Source: Panaeolus papilionaceus
Taxonomy: Eukaryota; Basidiomycota; Agaricomycetes; Agaricales
DNA length: 64,000 nucleotides
Assembly (NCBI GenBank): GCA_015501605.1
Contig: JADNRZ010000006.1
Location: 496,001-560,000, forward strand
Direction of reading: 5' to 3'
Part shown: positions 19,873-32,385 of the stretch, one piece after another
How the letters are laid out: every line of letters starts with the position of its first letter
How positions within the stretch are numbered: the first letter of the stretch is position 1
Position numbers and translations under genes: made by a program
The notes under the pieces: generated by a model
The model's input: only the letters and a program-made list of their open reading frames with translations
Told to the model about the DNA's origin: nothing
Databases searched by the model: none

Positions 19873-21455
19873 ATGGCGCCAAAAACTAGGCGTAATTATA
19901 AGTACCAAGGTTCTAACCCGCCCAAACCTGACTCCTCAATTACAGGTGGAAAAGGCGGCAAGGGTCCAGCCAATGACCTCAAGTCTAAGGGCGGGACTCC
20001 GGCTAGTACAGTTTCCCCATCTGCCGTCGGCTCTCCCCTACATACACCCCCGCATTCTCCCCCTCGTTCAACCTTGCAGCTAACAACCGCGTCTGAAGCA
20101 CCCTCACATCTGACAACGACCCTTGATACACCAAAAGCTTCTGTTCAGAGCTCTGACAAGAAACCCAATGGTGTTACACCCTTGATAGCTACGGATGTGG
20201 CTTCCGAGGAGATTCTAGCTATTGCTGATCTTTTTGCGACCATGAAAAAGACCTTGGCGACTATGACAGACGCATTTGATCAGTTTGGGAGTCAGGCAGA
20301 AAAGATGGTCTCCGTTAGCCACGACATTAAAGCTGCTGAACAGGTTTGTCGATCCCATTTAACCGTTTAGCTATACTAGCAGCTGATCACACTTCACATA
20401 GTTGAAGTTGGTCCGGTTGGCTCTGGAGCAACAAATTCAGAAACAAGCAGCTGATGTTGCAGAACTCCGCTCTGCTCTGCAAGCAAAAATCAAACAGGCA
20501 GTTGAAGAAAAAATAAGGAAGGATCTTTGTTCGATGGTCAGAGAGAAAGTACAGCAACAGATCCAAGAAAGAGTATCTCAAGAGGTAAGTATCGCGGCGT
20601 TCACACAGCGATAAAGCTCATTGTCTTCGCTGAAGCTCGCCCAACAAATTCCAGCCGATTTACCTCAACAGGTAACCTCTCATCGACAACAAGTCGGGGA
20701 GGTTAAGGTTACGCTCCATAATACGTGAGTGACTAAGCACCTTTTCTAGATCCAATAAACTTTACTGACCACTTTCTGTGTTACATCATAGTGAAGCTCG
20801 GCACTACAATGCTACTTTGCGATCGGAAAAGAATGCGCGACTTCGACCACTTCTGCGCCCTCTCCCCACGCCCGAACAATCCCCTGTGATCATGATCAGT
20901 CGATCCAGCTCTCTGGACAACTCTTCGAAATTACCAACACCAATGACAGCTTATCCTAGAGCACCTGCGCCAACACCAATCAAGAGGACCTCGTCCAACA
21001 AATTTAGATCTAATCTGGGACCTATCCCATCGACACCATCGACACTGTTCCCAGCTGATCTCAAGGCATTGTTTGATCTTGGGCCAGAGGAAACTAAAAA
21101 ACTCCTTCGTGACTATGGTCTGAACAGTGCTGTCACTCCCACCGTGGCTAAAGGAAAAGGCTTGCCCGGTGTGCAGGAAGAAGACGACATCACGAACGCC
21201 CTTGAAGGCGAGAAAGAAGAAGATGAGCATGATAAACTTGCAGCGCATGCTAAAGACATGAACACCTTCATGGCGCACATCGGGGTATGTACCCTTTTTA
21301 TTTTGCTTTCAATACGTGTAGGCATTTTTAACCGTCTGTGTACGAATCAGGTGCCCTATTTGATGATACCGCCTCGCAAAGATAAGGAGCAGAACATTGT
21401 TCCGCTCTCTGCCAGAACAAAGAGAAGGATGCAGTTGACGAGGTTGATCATTTAG
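19873..21455 (+). CDS. Coiled-coil protein, family copy A
   Basis: Exons 19873-20343, 20402-20584, 20636-20724, 20792-21284, 21351-21455 give 446 residues. I do not recognise a named family. The N-terminal third is low complexity (Lys/Gly/Ser/Thr/Pro). Residues ~130-260 are heptad-rich and strongly coiled-coil (repeated Gln/Glu/Lys/Leu). Then come Pro-rich text and a C-terminal block with FPADLKALFDLGPEETKKLL and MNTFMAHIG, ending in a basic tail. It is clearly homologous to the gene at 43883-44894: both have the pattern VxLxN(S/T)xARxxNxx(L/I)RSE, with an intron in the same codon, and both have an exon boundary right after HIG. Probably a basidiomycete-specific structural protein (inference). 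Confidence 0.8.
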
Positions 21456-22675
21456 TTTGTGTTTTCGAACGAGTTTCCTTGCATTTCGGACAAGTGTCAT
21501 CGTATCTGCTATCATTACCTGTACTTTTAGTTTTATCACCATGTACTCTATGTTGTATACCCTGTATGATATCATCGTATTGTTAACCATCAGAAGTGTG
21601 ATCGTCTTTCAGTGTTCAGGTTTGTGCCGGATGCACACCCCGAGATTGCGATGCCATAATGATGCACAGGTGTCAAAACGCGCGAGGCGCCCACATCGAG
21701 GGACATGACGTCTTCCGGGTTGAAAAAGTTATTAACAGAACAGTCTGAACCGGTTTTCTGAGCTCGGGTCTAGCTCAAACCATAAAAGCTGGATGTTGAC
21801 TCTGACAATGACCGGGAGAATCATTAAAAAAACATGTATCGATGATCACATCGCGGGGAAATGCTCCATTTTCTTCAACATAGAACAATGGAAGAAAGGT
21901 GATGCAGGCAAGTAGGTATTTCACTTTCTCCTCTGCGAAGTGCAGGATAGCACGTTTAGAGTCCTATGACGACGTGTATCACACTTGTGGCGGGTTCAAA
22001 TATGTGTTTTTGCAAATACTGTCGATTATCTGATGTGATAGAAGTGGGGAAAGAGACTCGCGGAGTTTGTGTATGCGGGGCTTGGGCGTCGATGATTGAT
22101 TAACGTGCAGCTCTGGTCGGTTGTGCTGATAATTATAAGCTAGACCTGTAGATAACTTATGTCGAACCAGGAAATTGCAAGTTCGAATGTGGTTTGGTTC
22201 CTCGCTTCGCTTTTTCAAACTTTGACGAACAACTTGTGGGCTGGGTCGTTTGCAGATACGCAAGGACCTTTAAGAGTGTGTTGGATCGGATGCACGTAGA
22301 TATCCGATAGATCCACGCACCATACGCGCTCTCTACCAGACCATCGTTCTTCCATTCTTCAATGTCCAAGTGTAATTTGAAATATTTTTCCTAGTACGAA
22401 GAGAGATGTGAAATGGTTACGAGTAATAAAGTAAACCCATGACTATATCATGACAATCAGGGAGAAAATGAAGTCACTGACCAACCCTTTTAACCGGCGG
22501 GCGTGAATGCAAGATTGATTACCGAATGGAGTAATAACCGACTGTAACCTGACCATAGCCGTGAATGCCTGATGCATCATTAACTCTCAAACACAACCCT
22601 CACTTTCAAAGCCGGTCATCACAGAAGACTGGCTGCATGTCCATCTAATCACCAACAAGAACTCTTAACCTCCTC
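21456..22675. other. Intergenic, no supported gene
   Basis: 1.2 kb between two plus-strand genes with only short frames on both strands. The part just before 22676 is presumably the promoter of the glycosyltransferase gene. Nothing else is seen. Confidence 0.5.
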
Positions 22676-23987
22676 ATGGCTTTCATTCTTCGCCGCCCTC
22701 GGTCCGCAGGCCTTTACATTATCGCTGGTCTCGTATCCATATTTCTGTTATATGCAATCTTGCAGAACAGTTATCAACTGAAGAATGTCTTCTCCTACGC
22801 AACACGTCCGTTATGGGACAAAAGTGCAGGCCCTACAAAAGCAATTCCACATTTCTATGGTGAAGGCCTGAAGATGGGCCAAGAAGTGTGCAAGTTACAT
22901 GGATGGAACCAACGCAGTGATGCGCCTTCACAGCTCAAAGTACTCGATGCTGTGCTCATGAGTAGTGAGCTCGATCTACTTGAAATTCGCCTCAATGAGC
23001 TAGATGACGTCGTGGACTATTTCTTGGTCGTTGAGTCCAACGCGACCTTCACTGGTCTACCTAAGGAAACCTTCTACTCCAATAATCGTGCTCGATTCGC
23101 CAAGTTTGGCCATAAGATCATTTATAGCCTGTAAGTGGTAATACTATAACACCTCTTCTCGACTTGCTAACTCGCATATTAGCCTTCCAGGTTATCCACT
23201 CAGAGATGGAGAAACAGCTTGGGACGTGGAAAGAAATACCCGAATTGCAATGTCATCCCTCATCGAAGACCATATGAGAACGTTCAAGCCTGGTGTCAAA
23301 ACTATGGTACTCATGTCCGACTTGGATGAAATACCAGCAGCTCATACAGTCAGACTTCTCAAAGCCTGTGACTTTGGCCAGTTTATTCATCTGCAACTGC
23401 GCGATTTCTTGTATAGGTCGGTTGCAGCCCCGCATTCCTGAGACTTTGTTTCTAACACAGCATGATCCTCTAGCTTCGAATGGTACCTTGGACTTAACAG
23501 CTGGCGCGCCTCTGTATCCATGTGGAACTCCGAGAGCTATTACATGCACTCCAAAGCTGTAGATACCATGCTTGCAGACGCCGGCTGGCACTGTAGTTTC
23601 TGTTTCAGAACCATTCCTGAATATGCCCTTAAAATGAAAGGCTATTCGCATGCAGACCGTATTGCAGGCCGTATAAATCTGCTCGATCCCAAGAGGATTC
23701 AACAAACGATATGCACAGGGAAGGACATATTTGGAATGTTACCCGAGGCGTACAACGTATGTTTTTATTCGCAAATGTCCATACTCTCACTAACAATGGT
23801 TCTACAGTACGTTGACCTTCTGGCACAGATGAATCCTAAGCCGTAAATTTCTTTCTTCGGACCTTCCTTCTGGCGCTCATCCCTTTTTTCTAGGATGACA
23901 TCTGCGGTCGGGCTGCCGCGGTACGTGATTGAAAACGCTGAAAAGTTCCGTTTCCTGCTTCCTGGCGGGTGCATTCGAGAAGGATGA
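22676..23987 (+). CDS. GT17 N-acetylglucosaminyltransferase-like
   Basis: Exons 22676-23130, 23183-23416, 23474-23756, 23808-23842, 23894-23987 give 366 residues. A short basic N-terminus and one hydrophobic segment (residues ~12-30) make a type II Golgi membrane anchor. The lumenal part carries GT17 features: [33 protein letters not shown], and [10 protein letters not shown], the DxD-like metal-sugar nucleotide site. The family includes vertebrate MGAT3, which adds bisecting GlcNAc to N-glycans; fungal members are largely uncharacterised, so acceptor and sugar are unknown. The fourth exon is only 35 nt. Start chosen because the anchor follows immediately. Confidence 0.9.
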
Positions 23988-24573
23988 ACGATCAGCTTCC
24001 TCAACAATAACAACACTGTGACTTTTGGATTTATGGACATGTAAACATATGTCATGATTATAATCTAGGAGGACGATGTACGATAGTCGTTAGTTCGAGG
24101 ATGTAGTCTGTTCTTCAAGGGTGTAGTTGGATAAATTTTAAAATTCTATTAGGTTGTATCGTATTCCATGTTGTTGCTTTAATTTTGCGTTTTGCTTCAC
24201 CTTTTTCTTACGTTCGCGATCGTTTGACACGGCTTGACCCACATGGACTCGTCCTGTGTGCTAGTCTTGATGTGGAATAGGGGTTTCACCTCAAGAAAAA
24301 ATATTACCCACCATCTTTCTTACATCCTTCTAATTATGTGGTCAGATGGGCCAAGGATAATTCGTCTGCTGCTTGCCCCGTTTTCATCCAGTTTTTACGC
24401 TTTTACCCTATTTTTACCCTATAGGTTCATCAAGGTCTGTCGAGTCATGTTCAATGACCCTGATATGCTCACGTACTCGAACCATCGGCCCAAGGCCACA
24501 TTTCATCTAGTGACAACTGACTCTCGGTTCTGGACGGTCTTCTCCCTCGACTGCTATTTCGATTCCAATCAGT
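23988..24573. other. Intergenic, no supported gene
   Basis: A plus-strand frame from 24234 runs up to the next gene but in a frame that does not join it and has no recognisable content. Probably 3' UTR of the GT17 gene and promoter of the acetyltransferase gene. Confidence 0.45.
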
Positions 24574-25571
24574 ATGTCTCAACAATCCCAAGCGAGTCCA
24601 GCTGCTCCTACATCTCGTCTTGAGCTCCCCTTACCTCTGGGGTCCTCTACGATTGTCTTCTCGTCTTGCCCTGGCACTGAAGTCCACGACGACACCCTAG
24701 AAAAATGTGCATATCTTTTCAGCACTCAGTACGGTGTATGGGGCCCGAGACCTGAAGGTGTCCGTAGTCCCAAGCAAGGTATGTAGGAGGGTTTCAACGG
24801 ATTTGACTCGCCCCTATTCCGATCTGACGTGTCTGGTTGTCTTCTTGAGGAACCCGAGTCAAGATGACAGCTCCACGACTTCGTCAGGAGATGCTCTCCA
24901 ATCCTGAAAATACGGTCCTCGCAGTGTGCTACTTGACATCGCCCCAGGATCCCCTCGGGGTACCCGAGTTGGTTGGTCATGCTTTTGGTTCAGTCTGGGA
25001 TTATCGTGCTGGTTAGCTTTTGATCTTTTGCTTCGGGGTTATGCCAAATGTTGACCATACGCAGGGAAAGTTGGGTGGGTGTCGCAGCTTGTCGTCGAGA
25101 AAAGCGTTCGAAGGCAGTATATTGCTACCCAACTCCTGCAAACGATGAAGCGTTCTCCTGTGTTCGCCAACATCAGCGCAATCGGGGTCGTTTCTTCACA
25201 CCCTGTAACATGTGCCACCGTTGCGAAATTGGCTCGTAAGTTATTTCTTTGGTACTCGCAAGCTCCCTGTTGACCTCCTCCCAGGCCACGATATTCACCA
25301 TATTGACCTTGAATTTTGCCGTGTCTCAGCGAAGTCGATTATCGAAGCATCTCATATCCCCTATGTCCGGGACATGAAACTTTGCGGTTCTCTCTTTCAG
25401 CATGACGCACCGAAGGGTGTCTGCTGTTCCGTCTTCACCAACTTCTACGTGGACCATACTGAGCCTTTAGCAGCTTTGGCGGCCTATCGCAATCACCAGG
25501 AGCACTGGAAACTTGGAGAGCTCTTGGATGGCTATGAATTCCTTGTTCTCCTCCCTATTAAGATTCCTTGA
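24574..25571 (+). CDS. GNAT-like N-acetyltransferase
   Basis: Exons 24574-24778, 24850-25011, 25065-25235, 25285-25571 sum to 274 residues. The centre reads VGHAFGSVWDY, then VGWVSQLVVEKSVRRQYIAT, which fits the acetyl-CoA pyrophosphate loop of GNAT proteins (Q/R-x-x-R/Y-x-A pattern) after a beta strand. A conserved-looking tail (FTNFYVDHTEPLAALAAY, LGELLDGYEFLVLLP) follows. The whole arrangement matches a common uncharacterised Agaricomycete family (from memory, not searched). Substrate unknown. The first intron's acceptor at 24849 was chosen because it alone keeps the frame into RVKMTAPRLRQE. Confidence 0.75.
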
Positions 25572-26011
25572 GTGGCCGGCCACCTCTCAAATAATAAGGT
25601 GTCATCACTGTGTTTATATTAGTCTCCTATTTTTCGATCTGACTTTGGTTGTGATTGGTTCCTCTTGTCAACTTTTCGTGTTCAACCACGATACTTATTA
25701 TTTGCAAACTTTAAGGAAGTGTGGCGAGAACAACCTGCTATTAGTCCCAATTTATGATTGAATTTCGAAAGCTTGTACACGTGTAAAGTTAACAAAGTAA
25801 TAGCACAGTTACCCCACTATGCAATAGATAATTTAAGTAAGTTGTCATGATGTTCGTTATAAAGGAGTTTGAAAAAGTATGGGACAGTTTGTGTTCAAGG
25901 CCGACTTGGCAAGACACTTTGGCGCCTTCTGGCTTTCTCCAACGGTGCGATATGGTCGTCAATGGTGATCGCTATGAGCATTGTTAGCTGAAAGCAAAGG
26001 GGTAGTGGGTA
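25572..26011. other. Convergent intergenic region
   Basis: Lies between the 3' ends of the acetyltransferase gene (+) and the BRCT gene (-), so it should hold both 3' UTRs. No gene seen. Confidence 0.5.
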
Positions 26012-29000
26012 TCATTTCCGCTTACATGATGTGGAACCATCCATAGAGATATCGCCTTCTTCTTCCCTATCTGTATCACCTGCTTGGCTGGATAGACCAT
26101 TGGCCAGTAGTCTTGGAAGAATAGAGCGACGACGCTGCAACAATATAAGAATTAAAAAGCAGAGGGTGTAAAAAGAGGAAACTAACCTTGTTATTCGTCG
26201 TCGCATTCATGGTGTCAAGATCGACAAGGAAATTCTTCTCCTCTACGTGCTGACGTTTTTCAACACATTCTACTACCCATGCAATTCCTACGATAAGGGG
26301 TTTGGGATCACGAAGAAGCCTAACGCAGCATGAGGGACAAGAAAGGGAACACTGGGGGGTCAGACTAACTTGTAACGAGTGAATGTGCTACTAAGCCCAT
26401 TCTTGTACACAATGTGAGTGCAACTCTGTCCGACTCGACTTAGGACCTACAAAAAGATTAGAGATGACACGCGTCAGAGAACCCAAGACCTCACCTTGGC
26501 GCCCATTCCCTCCAACATCTCCACAAACAATGACCCTGCTTCGTCACCGTCATCTGTCTTCACATCCACAAAAATCACACAATCATTGAGAATCTTGAGC
26601 GACTCCTTAGTTGGGGCTGCCGTCTGTGTGACATCCTTCTTGGTGGAGGGCCCAGCAGAAGGCTCAGATAAAGCAGAGGCCGCAGCGGCTTTCGCAATGC
26701 GAGAACTGCTTCGAGTAGGAACAGCCCCGCCGGTTGATGGTGATCCAGAAGAAGCAGAGGTAGGATTGGTGCTGTTTGCACCTTTTGCCCCGGTCTTCTT
26801 GGGAGGTGTAGCCGGAGGACCCATGATGCCACCCTTGGCAGGTTGGGTATCACGAGGCAGCGTACTAAGGGATTCTGATAATGCATGAGAGACACTGAAG
26901 ATCCTGCTGGAAGGGGGCAGCATAGACCGCGACGTTGGTACCTTTCCTTTGCCTTCTAGAATACTATCATCTAGGATCATGGATGAGTCACTTTCAGATG
27001 CAGCAGACATCGAGACATCGCCTTGTTCTTGGTCAGGATCTAATATATCATCGGCCATTGTAATATCTTCTTCCATCATAGACGCTTTGCCGCCTTTCAC
27101 AGGGCTACCAATCAGGGTTGGTAAGCTTGTCTTCTTGCTGATGGTGCGGCGGGGAGGTGCATTGGCGAACAGGGGAGGTTTTCCTGCTATACCAAATTTA
27201 CCTCCTGGTTTCGACATTGCAGCGGTTGTCGCCCCTTTACCCATAAACATGGACAGAGGCTTCTGAACCATAATTTTCTTACCAGCTGCAGCTGCAGTTG
27301 CGGCAGTCTTGTTAGACGAGGCGATGGTGGGTTTAAATAAGTTGGAGCCGAGTGTTGCTGATCGCTGTATGATGGATTCTGTTCGTCCCAGACCAACGGA
27401 AGCCCGACCAACTGTCCCATCGTCCTTACTCCGGGATGGTCCTTCATCAGCATTATCGTCATCCGCTGCGGCTCTACTGAAGCCCATGCTCGTGTTCGGA
27501 CGTGACGGGGGAGGCATGCGTAGCTTTTCCAAGGCGTTCGATAAAGTAGACAAAGTTGAACCGGCGTTGGAGCTGGTATTGCCAACACCCATGGAGAACG
27601 TGCGAGTAATTGATGAAACTATTATGCGTCAGATACTAGAGCCGAAAAAAGAATATTGAAACGGCTTACCAGAAGGTTTCGATGTCAGTGCAGTCGTGGA
27701 TCTTGCAATCTTAGCTGGAGAAGGCGTCGACAACGGTTTCGGTAAAGTTTTCAAGTTGACAGGTGTTTTAGCTCTTGGAGGTCGAATTGGGCTTGTACTG
27801 GGCCCTGCCAATCTCTCGAAGGATTTGGTTGTGCGTAAAGGCTTTCCTGGCGTTGTAACCTTCATCGGGGACCCTGGGGGTAGGGTAACGCTTTCCTCTG
27901 TGGGGGTTTCGACAGGTTTAGGCGTAGATTTCGCAATTTCCTTCTTCGCAACAACAACAGGCTTGCGCTTGGCAGCTGTGGAGGGGGGAGGTTTCTGGAC
28001 AGAAGGAGGTCCTGGCGCATCCTTTTGTTTCGAGACGCTGCGAGTTACACGAGGTGGGACGCTTGGTGCTGAAGGTACTCTTTTCTTCCCAGGGGCCAGC
28101 TTGCTTACTTTTGGAAGTACGTTGATTTGAGCCGCATTGGAAGGTTCCTCGGTTTGGGCTGGAGGAAGCTCGGGCTCTGCGGCGACCTGTGGAATTCCTT
28201 CTTCAGTCGCTAGACCAGCTTCTTGTTCAGACTGAGGTTCAGCAGGTGCATCGATTGGCTCTGCCACATTACTTGTCGACTCCACCATGGACGAAAGTTC
28301 AGGAGCTGAGGGTTTGATGGCATTTTCTTCTGTGGGGACATCATTGGGATTCGATTCTGGACCACCAATTTTCGCTGTGGGATCGATGGACTCTTGAACT
28401 GGGTCGTGTTCTGGCCCAGCCGTAATGGCTACTTCCTGGGGTTCATGTACCTGCTCTGGCTGGGTGGCTCCGACACCAAGTGATGGGTGTTCGGAATCCC
28501 CCTCCGCAACTTCCACCTCCTTGTTCCCGTCGACCTCTGGTTTGCTCAACATGTCACCCTCTCCAATGATTTTTTCGTCTCCGTCTCCATTTGGCGCTGC
28601 CTCGGTATCATCCTGTTCATCTTCGTCTACGGTTATAACCAATTTCTCATCTTTAACGTTAGATCGAGCTTTCATTTTCGCCTTCATGGTGAGCTTTGGC
28701 CCCGATTCTGGGGTTACAGCCTTTTCTTTGCCCTTCGAGTTCGAGAATATGGATGGCTGAGACGGTTTGAAAGATGGCTGGGTAGCTTTGCCTTTGAGTA
28801 GAGGCTTCTGGCCCACCATATTCTTGCGGTCAGCTTGTGATTTTTTCCCCATCAAGACATCGAATGCATTCTGTCGTTGAGACGGCGCAGCAGGAGTTTT
28901 AGATGTACTTGCCTGGGGCCGGATAGATGGCGCAGGCACTGTAGAAATTTGTCGAAGTTTCGAAGGTGGTGGAGCAGGAGGCGCCATAGGTGGCCGAGGA

Positions 29001-30232
29001 AGACGACTCTTGCTGGTCGCCATTGAATCTAGTGTCGGCTGGATACGCATGTTTGTGGCAGTAGTTGTAGGGGGCTTGAACGATTTGAGAGGATGCCGAT
29101 GTTGTGTTATATTTTGGTCACATACCTGGACCTGCTCTTGAGTCTTGTCCTGGAGACCCCATCCTATCCGCCCTTCCATGCCCTCCGTAAGGCTAGCAGC
29201 ATTGACCTTTCCTACCCAAGGTGTTTCTGGCAAGGGTGTTAGTGGTGACAAAGGGATAAACTTGTTGAGGGATTGTGTAACAGGAGTGAATGGAATGGTA
29301 GTGATAGGTTGAGGAAGGGGAGGGATAACAGAGGAGGCACGAGGGGTTTCCGGAGCAGCTTCCGCAGGTAGTGTGATGGAATGCGGTGGTTCGACTTGCA
29401 TGGTCGCTGGATCGACATAGGGCAATTCAATTTCTTCAGAAACACTACTCGCCTCATCTATGTCCATATTGGCGGTGTTCTCATTATCCTCGATTGTGGG
29501 AAGTCTTAAGGGAGGGATAGAGGGGCCAGAAATAATGCGCAATGATTCTCTTTCTTTGGATGGCGACCTTGACCGTGATCGTGCTCGCTTCGGGGAAGGA
29601 GGCAGATTCCTGAAATCCACACGAGGGAGTTCTGATCCTGTAGTGAAGAGAGGAACAGATTGAGCGCGTCCTTTGCCTGGGGATTGTGGAGGAGTTGCGA
29701 GGGTTCGGGGTGGACTTGCACTGGCGGTTGATGGTGGCGGTTTGCTAGTTGTTGCAGACCGTTTACGGTTTGACCTACGTACGGTAGGAACGTTAGGCTC
29801 CGAGCTTGTTCTATTGTGTCTCGGGGTCGTGGATTGAAGCTGAAGAATCTTGGGGTTCTGAGGAGGTGCGACGAATGTATCAGAGGATTCTGCGACATGT
29901 GATGAATCACGTTTAGCTCGTTTAAGTTCGCGTCCGTCCAAAGGAGAATGCGAGGCGATGTTATATTCATCCTGAGGTGGTGGTGAGGCCGAGCGCTTTG
30001 ACCTGCTCTCCTTCCGCCTGAGGTTGGGTTTCTTATTTGGCGATAACAAGAGCTCGTCCTCCTCTTCAGAATCTGATACAGGTGTCCTTGAAGAGCTACG
30101 AGTATCTAGACGTTGATTCTTTAATGCAGTACGTGCTAGCTTCATTGGCGAAGCATCTGCGACCTGAAGGATATTGTCTGGCAATGTGATTTGGGATCGC
30201 GTCCTCTTTTCAGGGAAGATTGACTCTGCCAT
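26012..30232 (-). CDS. BRCT-domain nuclear protein
   Basis: Five exons on the minus strand (30232-27670, 27618-26495, 26446-26370, 26319-26187, 26134-26012) give 1339 residues. The first ~1150 are disordered: Ser/Pro/Lys/Ala-rich with many SP/TP sites and basic clusters that may be nuclear localisation signals. A BRCT-like domain lies at the C-terminus: VIFVDVKTDDGDEAGSLFVE, MGAKVLSRVGQSCTHIVYKN, then PLIVGIAWVVECVEKRQHV with the characteristic Trp. BRCT modules bind phosphopeptides in DNA-damage and checkpoint proteins; the single C-terminal one recalls microcephalin-like fungal proteins, an inference. A GTAAGC at the very end (in the codons before the stop) could allow an alternative 48-nt terminal intron giving a slightly different last residue. 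The ATG at 30232 is the first of the frame. Confidence 0.85.
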
Positions 30233-30517
30233 TTGTGAAAGATCACAAGTGGCCTAGAATAAATTAAAAAGTTTATTCAGGTTAATATTATAATATAAAT
30301 ATGATATACCTTATTACAAGACTTGAGAGAGAGAAGAAGAAGAAAGACAAGGACCAGTGTTATAAAGAGAATTAAAGAATGAAGACAGGATTGACGCGAA
30401 TGTTGAAAACGTTTCGCGTCATCACGTGTTGACCATTATTATACTTAACTTGAACTTCAGGAGCTCTTGACTCTTCTTCAAACGCACTCTCACAGTTAAA
30501 TAATTCAGCTGGCAACG
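30233..30517. promoter_or_regulatory. Shared divergent promoter region
   Basis: A 285-bp gap separates the start codons of the BRCT gene (-) and the NAD kinase gene (+). It contains an A/T-only stretch around 30281-30308 and must hold both promoters and leaders. No specific operator can be named. Confidence 0.6.
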
Positions 30518-32039
30518 ATGATTTCTATCTTACGCCAGTCAATTTCAAAAGTCACTCATTCAGGCAGAGTAATCAAGACATTATCACGCCAACGTACACC
30601 ATTACCACCCATTCATCCATCGAGCACCAGGAGATTCGCAAGTAACATACCATCTCAATCTACACCAGCGTTCGTCTTTGATACATTAAACTCTGAGCAG
30701 TACCCTTGACCATTGCGCAAAAATAGCGATCAAATTATTGGAAAACCACCAAAGAATATTCTTATAGTAAACAAATTACGCACACAGCAAGTCATTCTTG
30801 CAATTGACGCCTTTCTTGAGTACGTCATTAAATTAGCCGCCCTCTTGTAAATGTTTCTTATATCCCCATTACAGACATGTACATTCGACGTATCCAGGCG
30901 TCAGAGTTTTCCATGAAGATCGATTAGACATACCACATGGTGCCGAAGTATGGAAGCCCGGTTAGCACACATAGAACTACTAAAGCCCCCTAGCGCTAAC
31001 AAAGTCATCAACAGGCAGTCCAGAAAAGATTGACCTAGTCGTAACTCTTGGTGGTGATGGAACTATTCTTCATGCCTCATCTTTATTCAGCACAGGTGCA
31101 GTTCCTCCTGTCTTGAGTTTTTCGATGGGTACCCTGGGATTTTTACTCCCATTCCGTATGTGCAGTCTCCCCTCGACCATTTTCATGCCCTCATAAATCT
31201 TCAGACATGGACGACTTTGACAAGGCCTTGGAAAGTGTGTTTACTGGAAAGGCAACAATCCTTAACCGCATGCGACTGGCTTGCACTGTCTACGACAAAG
31301 ACCTTTCTAAAAAGGCCAAGGATGGTGATGGCATGTAGCTCTAATCCCCAGTCTTGCACATCTTCTCATACTACTAGCTCAGATTGGCAGGTAATGAACG
31401 AAATTGCGCTACATCGTGGTGCTAGTCCACACCTCAACACAATTGACATATTCGTTGATGGCCAACATTTGACGGAAGCTGTGGTAGGGGACATTTTTAT
31501 GGACTCCCTTGAATCCCTCTTAAGATTTCTATTCAGTCCGATGGTCTCATTGTTTCAACTCCCACCGGTTCGACAGCGTATTCTTTATCTGCTGGCGGCC
31601 CTATTGTTCATCCCTCGCTGAGTGCCTTGGTTCTAACACCTATATGCCCACGAAGTCTATCTTTCCGACCCCTCGTGTTCCCATCGTCCTCGATCGTGAC
31701 ACTGCGAGTACGCCACCGATCCAGCTTTAAACCATCTCAGTGACTCATCACATATTATAGATAGGGGACAGGAGTCGAGCTCCGGCAGGTATATCCATGG
31801 ACGGACGTTCTTCAACAATCTTGAATCCAGGTGAATCTGTGGTAATTCAAGCCTCGCCGTTCCCTGTCCCGTGTATCAATAGGTCGTCAATCATAACGTC
31901 ATCGGATGCCGAGCAGATGCGCCATAGCGAAGGAGCAGGGCCCGGCAAGGAAGACGACTGGGTACGAGACATCAACAATCTGCTGCAGTACAACGCAACC
32001 TTCAGGAGCAAAGCCTTACTTCGGTATTCACGAACATGA
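30518..32039 (+). CDS. NAD(H) kinase with an in-frame TGA
   Basis: Exons 30518-30819, 30875-30960, 31015-31155, 31205-31334, 31378-31483, 31537-31707, 31761-32039 total 405 codons, all joints in frame. NAD kinases make NADP(H) from NAD(H) and ATP. Signatures: [25 protein letters not shown] and [20 protein letters not shown]. The N-terminus is rich in Arg/Ser/Thr without acids, like a mitochondrial presequence, pointing to a Pos5-type enzyme (inference). Codon 64 (30707-30709) is TGA, between YP and PLRKNSDQ, where I expect Trp. All else is intact, so this may be a recent nonsense mutation, a sequencing error or readthrough; no in-frame ATG between the TGA and the GGDGT motif could restart translation. 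It shares a promoter with the BRCT gene. Confidence 0.8.
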
Positions 32040-32385
32040 TACCCAATCTATTTGACATTGCCTAACCCAATTGGTTCGCCAGAATGAGGAAAGAAATTGG
32101 TCGATAGATCCGCAAGAAGTACAAACGAAATCGCATAGTCGAAGATCGGTTCTATCGAAGTCACAACACCGAGCATTACACTTGGCCAAAGAAAATATAT
32201 ATGACATTGCAATATTAAGCTAGGACAAGACAAGGGGCGTTCAAAACTATTCATTTATGTGTATACTAGTATAGCAATGGCGATGGCGCCTCCAGAAGAA
32301 TCGGAATAATAATAATGATAATGCACTGTTATACAATTACTGTCCACGAATGAAGTAAATGCTAAAATACTAGAAATACAGTCTC
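32040..32385. other. Convergent intergenic region
   Basis: Lies between the 3' ends of the NAD kinase (+) and the unknown gene (-). It should carry both 3' UTRs; no gene seen. Confidence 0.5.

Noticed and set aside
24234..24623. Plus-strand frame before the acetyltransferase gene as an extra exon
   Set aside because: It overlaps the start in a different frame and has no joining splice sites or family similarity.
30700..30726. A 27-nt intron (GTACCC...AATAG) that would remove the TGA in the NAD kinase
   Set aside because: It keeps the frame only because 27 is a multiple of three, it is shorter than any other intron here, and it would delete residues that look conserved.
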